Assembly (NCBI GenBank): GCA_041397865.1
Contig: JAWKVT010000001.1
Location: 992,001 to 1,056,000 of the forward strand
From: TMED27 sp041397865
GTDB lineage: Bacteria > Pseudomonadota > Alphaproteobacteria > Micavibrionales > Micavibrionaceae
Length of the DNA stretch: 64,000 nucleotides
Reading direction: 5' to 3'
Shown here: positions 16,121-24,409 of the stretch, piece after piece
How positions within the stretch are numbered: position 1 is the first letter of the stretch
Layout: the number at the start of each line of letters is the position of its first letter
The notes under the pieces: model-generated
Told to the model about the DNA's origin: nothing
The model's input: the letters and a program-made list of their open reading frames with translations, nothing else
Database searches by the model: none
Translations under genes and position numbers: made by a program

Positions 16121-19009
16121 TTAAACACTCAGCGCCTCATCAACCAGCTTCTCCTGCTGCGCAACATGGCGGGACATAAGCCCCGTCGCGGGCGCCGCCG
16201 CAGCCGCGCGCCCGACATAAACAGGCCGCGCCGCTTTATGCTTCACAGCCTTAAGGCTTTCCTCAATCCGCCGGTCAACAAATGCCCAGTAGCCTTGGTT
16301 TTCAGGCTCCTCCTGACACCAGATAACATCCGCGTTTTTATACTGGGAAAGCTCCTCGGCAAGCTCCGGCCCCGGAAACGGATAAAGCTGCTCCAGGCGA
16401 ATAATCGTCACGTCTTTAATCCCGCGCTCGCGCCGCGCCGCCAAAAGATCGTAATAAACCTTCCCGGTACAAAGAACCACGCGCTTCATTTGATCCGCCG
16501 GAACCAGTTCCTTGTAATCATCATCCCATAAGAAACGATGGAACGTCGAGCCTTCGGTAAACATCTCCGCGCCCGAAACCGCAAGCTTATGCCGCAATAA
16601 CGATTTAGGCGTCAGCACAACAAGCGGCTTGCGGAAGTCACGCACCATCTGCCGGCGCAAGGCATGAAAATAATTCGCCGGAGTCGTACAGTTGCAAACC
16701 TGCCAGTTATCTTCGGCGCAAGCCTGCAATAAACGCTCGGGCCGCGCAGAGGAATGCTCCGGCCCCTGCCCTTCATAGCCATGAGGCAACAACATCACAA
16801 GCCCGGACATCCGCAGCCACTTTGACTCGCCCGAGGATATAAACTGGTCGAACATCACCTGCGCCCCGTTGGCGAAATCACCGAACTGCGCTTCCCAAAG
16901 CGTCAATGTTTTCGGGTCCGCCATGGAATACCCATACTCAAACCCCAGCACCGCCATCTCCGAAAGCGGGCTGTCATGCGCTTCAAACTTCACCCTTCCA
17001 CCGGCAACATGCTGCAACGGCGCGTATTTCTCTTCCGTTTCCTGATCGTACCAGATCGCATGACGATGCGAGAACGTCCCGCGCCCCACATCCTGCCCCG
17101 AAAGCCTTACCGAAAAACCGTCCTTAAGCAGCGAGCCAAACGCCAAAGCCTCGCCCATCGCCCAGTCAAACCCCTCGCCGCTTTCCAGCATTTTTGTCTT
17201 CCCGTCCAAAACGCGCTGCAATTTCCGGTTAATCTCGAAACCATCGGGAACATGCGTCAAGACTTTACCAATCTCCTGCAACTCCGTATCCGTAATCGCG
17301 GTTTTCCCGCGCCGCGCCCCATCAGGCGCAACCTGCATCCCCTCCCATGCGCCTTCCAGAAAATCCGCACCGCTAGGCTTATACGTTTCCGTCGCCTTGA
17401 AAGCCTCCTCCAGATGCGCGTTAAAATCATCAAGCATCTGCTGGCTCTCTTCGGCAGTCACCACCTTTTCCGCCACCAGCCGCTCTGCATAGATCTCACG
17501 CGCCGGTGGGTGCTTGGCAATCGCCTTATACATGAGCGGCTGCGTAAAGGCCGGCTCATCGCCTTCATTATGACCGAAACGGCGATAGCAATACATGTCG
17601 ATCACAACATCACGCTTGAATTTCTGGCGAAACTCTGTCGCGATCCGCGCCACATGCACAACCGCCTCCGGGTCATCGCCGTTCACATGAAAAATCGGCG
17701 CCGCCAGCATCTTTGCCACATCCGTCGAATACGGACCCGAACGCGAAAATTTCGGCATCGTCGTAAAACCAATCTGGTTATTGATAACGATATGGATCGT
17801 CCCGCCAACGCGGTATCCCGGCAACTCGGAAATCATCAGCGTTTCCGCCGTGATCCCCTGTCCCGCAAACGCCGCGTCCCCATGCATAATCAGCGGCATC
17901 ACGCTGCTATCCTCCGATCCCTCACGCAGCATTTGCTTCGCGCGCACCTTGCCGATCACAACCGGATTCACAAACTCAAGATGCGACGGATTGGCCGTCA
18001 AAGACAAATGAATATTATTCCCGTCAAAATCGCGGTCGCTTGAGGTTCCAAGGTGATACTTCACATCGCCCGAACCCAGCACGTCATCAGGCGTGGAAGA
18101 CTGCCCCTGAAACTCCGCAAAAATATTCGTAAACGGCTTGCCCATCACATTGGCCAGAACGTTCAAACGCCCCCGGTGCGCCATCCCCAGAACAATTTCC
18201 TCAAGGCCAAGTTGCCCGCCACGCTTCATAATCTGCTCAACCAGCGGAATAAGAGCCTCCCCGCCGTCAACGCCAAAGCGTTTCGTCCCCGGATATTTCT
18301 TATGCAAAAATTGCTCAAAACTTTCCGCCGCAATCAGGCGCTCCAAAATAGCCCGCTTGCCATTCACCGTAAATTCCGTCTTGTTGCGAACCGTCTCAAT
18401 CCGCTCTTTCAGCCAGCTCTTTTCTTCCGGGTCGCTCAAATGAAAAAACTCAACCCCGACCTTGCCGCAATAAATCTCCTTCAAAACCGCAACAATTTCA
18501 TTCACGCTGGCATACTCAAACCCCAACGCCCCGTTCACATAGACAGGCCGGTTCAAATCCCCCGGCGTAAAGCCGTAATGCGCCGGGTCAAGCTCGGGGC
18601 ATACCCCTTTTTCCTTCATCTCCAGCGGATCAAGATCCGCCATCATATGCCCGCGCAAACGGTATGCGCGAATAAGCATGAGAACGCGAATAGAATCGCG
18701 CGCCGCCTGCTTGACGTCATCGCCCGAAGGTTTGTCATACGCCCGCCGCTGCGGCCTCTCGCTATCATTCGCCGGATCATCAGCCCCCATACCGAAACGC
18801 CGCGACGCCTTCGAATTCTCCGCAGGCGTCCAACTCGCCCCGGAAAGCTCACGCAACAACGCCGCCTCGTCATCATTTAAAACCGCGAAAAAACCTTTCC
18901 AGCTCTCATCCACCGTCTCGGGATTCGAAAGAAACTCGCCGTAAAGCTGCGCAATATATTCCGCATTCACACCGGATAAGAATGTCAGGTTTTCAGATGA
19001 TTGTGTCAT
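16121..19009 (-). CDS. sucA: 2-oxoglutarate dehydrogenase E1
   Basis: 962 aa thiamine-diphosphate enzyme. I chose the ATG at 19009 (MTQSSENLTFLSG), with GGAGG 11 bp upstream; a longer reading frame adds an unlikely 12-residue leader. Features: N-terminal LYGEFLSNPETVDESWKGFF; the central GLEEIVLGMAHRGRLNVLAN; ThDP/Mg motif MHGDAAFAGQGITAETLMIS with VVINNQIGFTT; FGHNEGDEPAFTQPLMY; C-terminal WCQEEPENQGYWAFV. Upstream lie two unknown minus-strand genes instead of sucD. Confidence 0.97.
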   Translation of the reverse strand: MTQSSENLTFLSGVNAEYIAQLYGEFLSNPETVDESWKGFFAVLNDDEAALLRELSGASWTPAENSKASRRFGMGADDPANDSERPQRRAYDKPSGDDVKQAARDSIRVLMLIRAYRLRGHMMADLDPLEMKEKGVCPELDPAHYGFTPGDLNRPVYVNGALGFEYASVNEIVAVLKEIYCGKVGVEFFHLSDPEEKSWLKERIETVRNKTEFTVNGKRAILERLIAAESFEQFLHKKYPGTKRFGVDGGEALIPLVEQIMKRGGQLGLEEIVLGMAHRGRLNVLANVMGKPFTNIFAEFQGQSSTPDDVLGSGDVKYHLGTSSDRDFDGNNIHLSLTANPSHLEFVNPVVIGKVRAKQMLREGSEDSSVMPLIMHGDAAFAGQGITAETLMISELPGYRVGGTIHIVINNQIGFTTMPKFSRSGPYSTDVAKMLAAPIFHVNGDDPEAVVHVARIATEFRQKFKRDVVIDMYCYRRFGHNEGDEPAFTQPLMYKAIAKHPPAREIYAERLVAEKVVTAEESQQMLDDFNAHLEEAFKATETYKPSGADFLEGAWEGMQVAPDGARRGKTAITDTELQEIGKVLTHVPDGFEINRKLQRVLDGKTKMLESGEGFDWAMGEALAFGSLLKDGFSVRLSGQDVGRGTFSHRHAIWYDQETEEKYAPLQHVAGGRVKFEAHDSPLSEMAVLGFEYGYSMADPKTLTLWEAQFGDFANGAQVMFDQFISSGESKWLRMSGLVMLLPHGYEGQGPEHSSARPERLLQACAEDNWQVCNCTTPANYFHALRRQMVRDFRKPLVVLTPKSLLRHKLAVSGAEMFTEGSTFHRFLWDDDYKELVPADQMKRVVLCTGKVYYDLLAARRERGIKDVTIIRLEQLYPFPGPELAEELSQYKNADVIWCQEEPENQGYWAFVDRRIEESLKAVKHKAARPVYVGRAAAAAPATGLMSRHVAQQEKLVDEALSV

Positions 19010-19090
19010 AAGGGGTTCGGCCTCCAGGCTATCGGGATTACACAAATTGAGTGTGAATCTTTACGCAGCCAAGGTCAAGAGGTCAACAAC

Positions 19091-19642
19091 TCATGAAGAA
19101 AGCGCCGCTCTTAGTTCCGCCAAAGCGCCGTCTTCCGCCGCGCTGACATTCATGGGGTGGTTAACATCGTCTGCACTCAGCGCGGAAAAGCCCCCCGCAA
19201 TTTTACTCACCAGCCCGCCGAAAAAACCGCCGCCGCTTTCACCTTCGTCAAATGCATCAAACTCACCGTAAGCCTGCGCAACCGTCGTCGCAATCTCCAT
19301 CAGTGCGCCGCGGTAGTTTTTAAACTCACTCTCCGAGGCCCGCGCCTCAAGCAAAATCGCTGCCTCACGCGCCGCCTCCGGCGTGTTAAAACTCTGCGCC
19401 GCCCAGCGCGGCCATTGCGCCTTCTCTGAAAGACACCCCCGCATAATCTCCGCGCTCAGCGGCTTATCCTCATGCAGCCGCGCAATCGCTTTAATGCACG
19501 CCTCCAGCGCCCCCATCTCTTTCTCATCGTCATGCTCGCCGTCCACATCATCCGCATGGCTGACAAAAACCCCGACCTTGTATGGCAAACTAAGCAGAAG
19601 CTCGCGCTCCGAAGCCGCAAAATCCGAAAGTGAAGTCATCAT
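19091..19642 (-). CDS. Hypothetical protein, tandem paralogue 2 (183 aa)
   Basis: Shares an N-terminal pattern with its upstream neighbour: ERELLLSLPYKVGVFVSHAD here, ERTLIVSLPYRAGLWVSQSD there. Both continue with an acidic DEKE patch, a mid-protein conserved 'WP.W' (AQWPRWAA / DEWPVWEE) and ALMEIATTVAQAYGEF / RLMEIGEAVALAFREY. Soluble, helical, with a Gly-rich C-terminal stretch (GGGFFGG). I do not recognise the family. It sits 15 bp downstream of the paralogue and ~80 bp upstream of sucA, probably in one transcript. Confidence 0.65.
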   Translation of the reverse strand: MMTSLSDFAASERELLLSLPYKVGVFVSHADDVDGEHDDEKEMGALEACIKAIARLHEDKPLSAEIMRGCLSEKAQWPRWAAQSFNTPEAAREAAILLEARASESEFKNYRGALMEIATTVAQAYGEFDAFDEGESGGGFFGGLVSKIAGGFSALSADDVNHPMNVSAAEDGALAELRAALSS

Positions 19643-19657
19643 CCCCCCTCTTGCATA

Positions 19658-20215
19658 TTACGCATATGTTGTTCCCAACGCCTTCGCCAGCTTGCCCAGC
19701 GCCTTGCGCTCCCGGGCGCTGATACTCAAAAACTGATCGAAACTTTTAGACGGGCGTTTCCCCAAACGGCGCTTAAGCTTCATAAAAAGATACGAAACAT
19801 AAACCCTAAACTGCTCCAGAGCCGACCCTTCCTCATACTCACGAAAAGCCAGCGCAACCGCCTCACCGATTTCCATCAAGCGCATGCTGTACGCGCTCAC
19901 ATCCTTTTCATCCACAACCCCGCGCAAAACATCAAGCGCCCGCGCACAATCGCGCAAGACATCGCCCGAAGCCTCCTCCCACACCGGCCACTCATCTTTG
20001 CGCCCGACCGTTTCATTCATGATATATTGCAAAAGCTCGGAACCGAACACATTCTGTGAAAACCCGTCAACAATATTGGCCAGCGCGGTATGCTCTTTTT
20101 CATCCGCCTCGTCCCCGCCCGCTGAATCACTTTGACTGACCCAAAGTCCCGCCCGGTACGGCAGGCTGACAATCAACGTCCTTTCCTCAACGCTCAGCTT
20201 ATTCAACACATCCAT
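19658..20215 (-). CDS. Hypothetical protein, tandem paralogue 1 (185 aa)
   Basis: Same N-terminal and central pattern as the following gene (SLPYRAGLWVSQSD; WPVWEE; LMEIGEAVALAFREY). The C-terminus differs: it is basic (FMKLKRRLGKRPSKSF) instead of Gly-rich. Soluble; no catalytic motif apparent. A structured-RNA candidate is encoded on the opposite strand just upstream. Confidence 0.65.
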   Translation of the reverse strand: MDVLNKLSVEERTLIVSLPYRAGLWVSQSDSAGGDEADEKEHTALANIVDGFSQNVFGSELLQYIMNETVGRKDEWPVWEEASGDVLRDCARALDVLRGVVDEKDVSAYSMRLMEIGEAVALAFREYEEGSALEQFRVYVSYLFMKLKRRLGKRPSKSFDQFLSISARERKALGKLAKALGTTYA

Positions 20216-20284
20216 AAAAAAGCTCCCCGGCTTTCAAAGCACTTATTCCTTAAGTCTACTATGAAAACCGGGGAGGTACAAACA

Positions 20285-20415
20285 AGGAGTTGTGCAGACA
20301 AAAAGCCTCCGGTGCCTTCACGCCATAGCCGGGGGTGGGTACGGTTATGGGCATTAAGGTGGGTGCCGTGGAGCAAAAACACCGTATATATGGCTTCCCG
20401 CGCTACATTTCTCCT
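20285..20415 (+). ncRNA. Rod-like structured RNA candidate (6S-like?)
   Basis: Five nested helices, in order from outside in: AGGAG/CTCCT and GTTGTGC/GCGCTAC (20285-20295 with 20400-20415); AAGCC/GGCTT (20303-20307, 20392-20396); CGGTG/CACCG (20310-20314, 20380-20384); CTTCACG/CGTGGAG (20316-20322, 20367-20373); CCATAGCCG/CGGTTATGG (20323-20331, 20342-20350). Several pairs are G-U on the plus strand only, which fixes the strand. A weak -10 (TACTAT, 20257-20262) would start the RNA near 20269. The long interrupted rod resembles 6S RNA in outline; the identity is unproven. Confidence 0.5.
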
Positions 20416-20475
20416 ATGAGGGTGCTTACTTAAAACCTTTCTTAACCTTCTTTGAACCTGTCCTGCAATTTCCAA

Positions 20476-20583
20476 GACGCATCATCAATTGACGGATTTT
20501 GTGGCGAAAATGGCGGTTTTCGAGAACCGGAAGCGCAGAAAACCGTCATTTGCAGTCCAAAAGACTAAAATTGATGGTGCGTC
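20476..20583. repeat. Long hairpin repeat R3
   Basis: Two arms of about 46 bp (20476-20521 and 20538-20583) pair at roughly four positions in five, with perfect GACGCA, ATCAATT and GGTTTTC blocks. The core is only GAGAACCGGAAGCGCA: a single unit where R1 has two direct repeats, as if collapsed by recombination between them. It abuts the stop codon of the small gene 20584-20703. Confidence 0.75.
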
Positions 20584-20703
20584 CTAAAACGGTAAAATCA
20601 TTTCGATATAATACGCCAGATCATTCGGAACATTTTGATCCACAATCTCCAGCATAGTAATAAGCGTCAATGTCGTCGCTGATCCGTATATATAATTAAG
20701 CAT
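20584..20703 (-). CDS. Micro-protein, 39 aa, membrane-like
   Basis: ATG with a strong ribosome site (AGGAAAGGAG, 6 bp spacing). The peptide MLNYIYGSATTLTLITMLEI... is hydrophobic at the start, then DQNVPNDLAYYIEMILPF. A short reading frame of 19 codons just upstream (about 20696-20755) would end inside this start codon, so translational coupling is possible. A longer in-frame start at 20799 lacks a better ribosome site. No family known. Hairpin R3 follows the stop. Confidence 0.4.
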   Translation of the reverse strand: MLNYIYGSATTLTLITMLEIVDQNVPNDLAYYIEMILPF

Positions 20704-20976
20704 TGTTTTCTCCTTTCCTGCTACCGGGCTGAACGAAAAACTCTGTCCTTTCCATCCACACCGCCGGGGTTCTCCTGTAAAAGAAACTTTGCAAAGCACA
20801 TGCCAATTTTTTACATAACATATACAGCGATTTTTAGGGAACGCTCAGCATATTTTTATCTTACTTTCAATAGCTTAGCACTTTTCCAACCATGCCAAAA
20901 ACCCGGCAATTTTAACCACCCCACCCCGCACATTCCTGCCGCCCGGCAATATTTTCCGTAATAAAAAAGCACGTGG

Positions 20977-21003
20977 TTGACACACTGTTTTTTTATGTAT
21001 AAA
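20977..21003 (+). promoter_or_regulatory. Candidate promoter for the 207-aa gene
   Basis: TTGACA at 20977-20982 and TATAAA at 20998-21003 (15-bp spacer, preceded by TG) sit about 45 bp before the start at 21050. The rest of 20704-20976 shows no gene: only the leader of the minus-strand micro-protein and AT-rich DNA. Confidence 0.4.
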
Positions 21004-21049
21004 AAATACAGACTTATGTACAACACCCAAAATCTTTTAAGAGCAAACC

Positions 21050-21673
21050 ATGCCTGAGCAACATAAAGAAGAAAAACCCGCAGCCACGAACAGGAAAATG
21101 CTAGCCATAGGAGGAGCAGCGCTAGCAACGCTCCTAATAGTAGGCGGCGGAGCTTTCAAAAGACTCTACGACACGCATATAGAAGCACAAACAAATATAA
21201 AAGAAATAATCGCTAAACACGCCGAACGTAACAAGAAGCTGCGAGAAAACATTACACATATTTACAACAAAACCCCATGCAACAAAGACACTGACGGTGC
21301 CATCGTAAATACAATAGACAGAAAACACAGCTTCGAAACCGCCGTTATATGCCCTCCTGAAGAAATCAGCATGCCTGACGGCAAAACAGGAATGTTACAC
21401 AGACAACAAAGAACCACAGGGCACGAACCAAAAATCGACAGGAATGGCACTATCGTTCAGGAAGTCTGCTTGAAAGATACCTACACAATTTCAGCCTATA
21501 ACGGACAAGACGAATACACCTCCCCAGACTGGAGCAATCCAAAAACATGGCTCGAACAATGCAATGACACCCCCTTAGCCATCCTCGCCGACAAGCCCGG
21601 CAGCCTGAAAAAAGAACAAAAAACAACCATATTCGGCGGCACAACAACCAATAACACCTATGAGGTGTATTAA
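21050..21673 (+). CDS. Hypothetical membrane-anchored protein, 207 aa
   Basis: A short polar N-terminus, one membrane helix (~residues 18-35: LAIGGAALATLLIVGGG), then a periplasmic-type domain of ~170 residues with cysteines in TPCNKD, AVICPPEE, EVCLKD and EQCNDT that could form two disulfides. No recognised family. Codon use is more A-rich than the neighbouring suc genes. Plus strand, inserted between sucD and sucA; its last codon overlaps the sucD stop. Confidence 0.65.
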   Translation: MPEQHKEEKPAATNRKMLAIGGAALATLLIVGGGAFKRLYDTHIEAQTNIKEIIAKHAERNKKLRENITHIYNKTPCNKDTDGAIVNTIDRKHSFETAVICPPEEISMPDGKTGMLHRQQRTTGHEPKIDRNGTIVQEVCLKDTYTISAYNGQDEYTSPDWSNPKTWLEQCNDTPLAILADKPGSLKKEQKTTIFGGTTTNNTYEVY

Positions 21674-22545
21674 GCCGCCATCGCCTCCACAACCGCTTGG
21701 CCCAGCCCGGCTGGGCTTTCGGAAACAACAAACCCGGCGGTGCGCATCGCTTCCATCTTCGCCGGCGCGGTATCATCCGCCCCGGAAATCAGCGCCCCGG
21801 CATGGCCCATGCGCTTACCCGGAGGAGCCGTTGCTCCCGCAATAAACCCGGCAATCGGCTTTTTGTTTTTCAGGCCCTTATAATATTCCGCCGCCTCAAT
21901 CTCTGCCGTTCCGCCGATCTCGCCGATCATCAAAATCGCCTCGGTCTCATCGTCATTCATGAACAGATCAATACAATCAATGAAGTTCGTCCCGTTCACC
22001 GGGTCCCCGCCAATCCCGATACAGGTCGACTGCCCCAGCCCGACAGCGCCCGTCTGCGCCACCGCTTCATAGGTCAAAGTGCCGGAACGCGACACAATGC
22101 CGACCTTCCCGCGCTTGTGAATATGGCCGGGCATAATCCCGATCTTGCACTCATCCGGCGTAATAATGCCGGGGCAGTTCGGCCCGATCAGCCGCGTTTT
22201 CGACCCCGCCAGCTTCGCCTTCACCCGCACCATATCCAGCACCGGAATCCCTTCTGTAATACAAATCGCCAGCTCGATTTCCGCATCAATCGCCTCTTCA
22301 ATCGCGGCGGCTGCAAATGGCGGAGGAACATAAATCACGCTCGCATTCGCGCCGGTTTTCTCCCTGGCCTCAGCCACCGTGTCAAACACCGGCAGGCCCA
22401 GATGCGTTTGCCCGCCTTTTTTCGGCGTCACGCCCCCAACCATCCGCGTGCCATAGGCAATCGCCTGCTCGCTGTGGAACGTGCCTTGCGAACCCGTAAA
22501 CCCCTGACAAATAACCTTTGTGTTTTTATCGACCAGTACTGACAT
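21670..22545 (-). CDS. sucD: Succinyl-CoA ligase, alpha subunit
   Basis: 291 aa. CoA-binding Rossmann domain (VICQGFTGSQGTFHSEQAI), GGVTPKKGGQTHLGLPVF, RLIGPNCPGIITPDECKIG, and the phospho-His loop GKRMGHAGALISG. It makes succinate plus ATP/GTP with SucC. Normally it starts within a few bases of the sucC stop; here 1.9 kb with two other genes intervenes. Confidence 0.97.
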   Translation of the reverse strand: MSVLVDKNTKVICQGFTGSQGTFHSEQAIAYGTRMVGGVTPKKGGQTHLGLPVFDTVAEAREKTGANASVIYVPPPFAAAAIEEAIDAEIELAICITEGIPVLDMVRVKAKLAGSKTRLIGPNCPGIITPDECKIGIMPGHIHKRGKVGIVSRSGTLTYEAVAQTGAVGLGQSTCIGIGGDPVNGTNFIDCIDLFMNDDETEAILMIGEIGGTAEIEAAEYYKGLKNKKPIAGFIAGATAPPGKRMGHAGALISGADDTAPAKMEAMRTAGFVVSESPAGLGQAVVEAMAA

Positions 22546-22706
22546 GAAAAATCCCGATATCTGTTAATGAATCAGCCTTCAGTATGGCGCTTTTCCCTGC
22601 AAAATCAAAGGCTGTTTGTCACTTTACATGCAGTTTTTAAAAGAATATTCACCTTTTCCCTGTGTAATAAAGAACAAGGGTAAAAACGAGGGAAATACAA
22701 AGGGCT

Positions 22707-23885
22707 ATGGCTAAACCGACAGACACAGACGATACGCTTGGCGATTTCATTAAGGAACTCGAAACCGGTGAGAACGACCCTCTCGGCGATTTTATTGAAG
22801 AAATCGAAACAGGAAGCCCCGACCTCCTCGGTGATTTTATCGAAAGCATAACGCCTGAAACAGATGAAACCGCGCCTAAACCGGAAAGCAAACCACCAAC
22901 CCCGAAAGAAGCGCCCCCTCCACCGCCGCAAAAACCCGAACAAAAAGCGGAAAAATCGCCGACAAACTTCGCAAAAGCCCCGGACGTAAATACGGCCTTT
23001 AAAGAAACAGAAACACAGCCCGAAGGCATAAAAACCGGACGCAAATACTACGTTCCCAACAACTTCGCCCCGGTCATCAGGAAAATCACACAAGACGACC
23101 CCATATCCGGCAAACTGATGGTCAAAATTTTGGGGAGCGAAAGTAATTTTGACAACAATGCCGTAAGCTCCTCCGGCGCATTCAGCGCCGGGCAATTCGT
23201 CCCGACAACCTTCTACGAACGCGCATGGAAAAGCCGGGACTTACTCAGTCCTAAACACAAAGCCATTGTCGAAGCCAACATAGAAGAATACGACAGGGCG
23301 AAGGAACAAGAAGCCGCGCTTGCAAAAGCCGAAGGGCGCGACCCCAAATACGTTGCCCCGGACCCGAAATGGCGCATTAAAAGCGGCGGAAGTGAAGACA
23401 CCGCAAGGGCATTAATGGAAAACGAATATGTCGTATCGGTTCTGGCCCGCGAGCATCTCCGTCAAGCCTTAAAGGGCGGCACGTCACGCTTCAGAAAACT
23501 TGTGAGCGACAGACTGGAATGGCTAAAAAACCCAAAAAACCCAAACAGATTGCCCGACAACCACCCGCGCATTCAACATTTGCAAGAACACCTTGAGCGT
23601 CCCATGAATTTCACCGACGCCAAAACATTTTATCTATGCGGCGAACGTGGCGGCGCAGAACTGCTCTTCGCCTACGCAGAACCCTCAAACCAAGGCCACC
23701 GCGCCAAGGATTATACAACGGAAAGCGTATGGAAAAACAACCTTCCCGTATTTGAAAAACCAGACGGAACAGATATGGCCGTTAAAGAATACATCGCCTA
23801 CATGCACGAACGCGTCGGAAACCAGCCTATTGCGGAAAACCTCGACCGTCCAGAACCACAAAGCTACGCATCACTGAATCTTTAA
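22707..23885 (+). CDS. Lytic-transglycosylase-like protein with LGDFI repeats, 392 aa
   Basis: The N-terminal 50 residues contain three copies of a short motif (TLGDFIKELETG, PLGDFIEEIETG, LLGDFIESITPE). A Pro-rich linker follows (PPTPKEAPPPPPQKPEQK). At ~140-170 a lysozyme/SLT-like core is seen: ILGSESNFDNNAVSSSGAFS, then AGQFVPTTF, with Glu of SES as likely catalytic acid. The C-terminal half is unknown. There is no signal peptide. The repeats may be docking motifs (inference). One of several plus-strand genes splitting the suc genes. Confidence 0.65.
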   Translation: MAKPTDTDDTLGDFIKELETGENDPLGDFIEEIETGSPDLLGDFIESITPETDETAPKPESKPPTPKEAPPPPPQKPEQKAEKSPTNFAKAPDVNTAFKETETQPEGIKTGRKYYVPNNFAPVIRKITQDDPISGKLMVKILGSESNFDNNAVSSSGAFSAGQFVPTTFYERAWKSRDLLSPKHKAIVEANIEEYDRAKEQEAALAKAEGRDPKYVAPDPKWRIKSGGSEDTARALMENEYVVSVLAREHLRQALKGGTSRFRKLVSDRLEWLKNPKNPNRLPDNHPRIQHLQEHLERPMNFTDAKTFYLCGERGGAELLFAYAEPSNQGHRAKDYTTESVWKNNLPVFEKPDGTDMAVKEYIAYMHERVGNQPIAENLDRPEPQSYASLNL

Positions 23886-23894
23886 GCTAAAGCT

Positions 23895-24383
23895 CTAATC
23901 CCCGAAAACATCCTTCAAAACATCAAGAACAACGCCCGTGGCTTCTTCAATCAAAACCGCATCATCGCCGACAAGAATGCGCTTCGTCCCTTTACGCGCC
24001 TTCCCAAGACGGTGCTTCAAATCATCAGGAAAATCACGCCCCTCAAGTCCCGGCGGCAAAGTGCCGTGTTTTTCGATATGCCTTTCCAAACCCGGCGGCA
24101 AATCACCATCACGTTTGGCCAGCCCCGGCGGCATGCCCTTGGCTTTTTTACCTTTGTCTTTATCTTTGTGCCCCTTATGGCCGCCCTCGTGATCCTCATC
24201 ATCATCGCCTTGCGCCCGCTTAACCGCGCCCAGCACTTCACGAATAATCCGCGCCTCATCCTTCGAAAACCCTAAAGCGCTCTCCGAGGCAGACGCCGCC
24301 TCCCCCGTCGAAGACATCGCCGACGCATCCGAAACGGTTGCAAAAGCAAAAACAAGCGCAAACAATAACAATACATTTTTCAT
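23895..24383 (-). CDS. Secreted CigR/RcnB-like protein with PPGL repeats
   Basis: 162 aa from the ATG at 24383, with GGGGAG upstream (GTG one codon earlier possible). The signal peptide is VLLLFALVFAFATVSDASA. Next come an acidic His/Asp/Lys-rich stretch (DDDEDHEGGHKGHKDKDKGK) and three PPGL motifs (MPPGLAKR, LPPGLERH, LPPGLEGR). The terminal strand pair ILVGDDAVLIEEATGVVLDV is typical of CigR/RcnB-type periplasmic proteins. The His-rich part could bind metal. Located between sucC and sucD, same strand, 26 bp after sucC. Confidence 0.65.
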   Translation of the reverse strand: MKNVLLLFALVFAFATVSDASAMSSTGEAASASESALGFSKDEARIIREVLGAVKRAQGDDDEDHEGGHKGHKDKDKGKKAKGMPPGLAKRDGDLPPGLERHIEKHGTLPPGLEGRDFPDDLKHRLGKARKGTKRILVGDDAVLIEEATGVVLDVLKDVFGD

Positions 24384-24409
24384 CACAAAAACTCCCCGAA
24401 TAAAAAACC

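Noticed and set aside
16976..18880. Long open frames on the plus strand opposite sucA (up to ~350 codons), and similar ones opposite priA, thiL, sucB, sucD and lpd
   Set aside because: They are antisense shadows: Arg/His/Pro-rich translations with no family motif, fully covered by well-recognised genes on the other strand.
20132..20475. Overlapping plus and minus frames of ~90 codons covering the structured-RNA candidate
   Set aside because: No good ribosome site, mutually exclusive frames and biased composition; the nested helices explain the region better.
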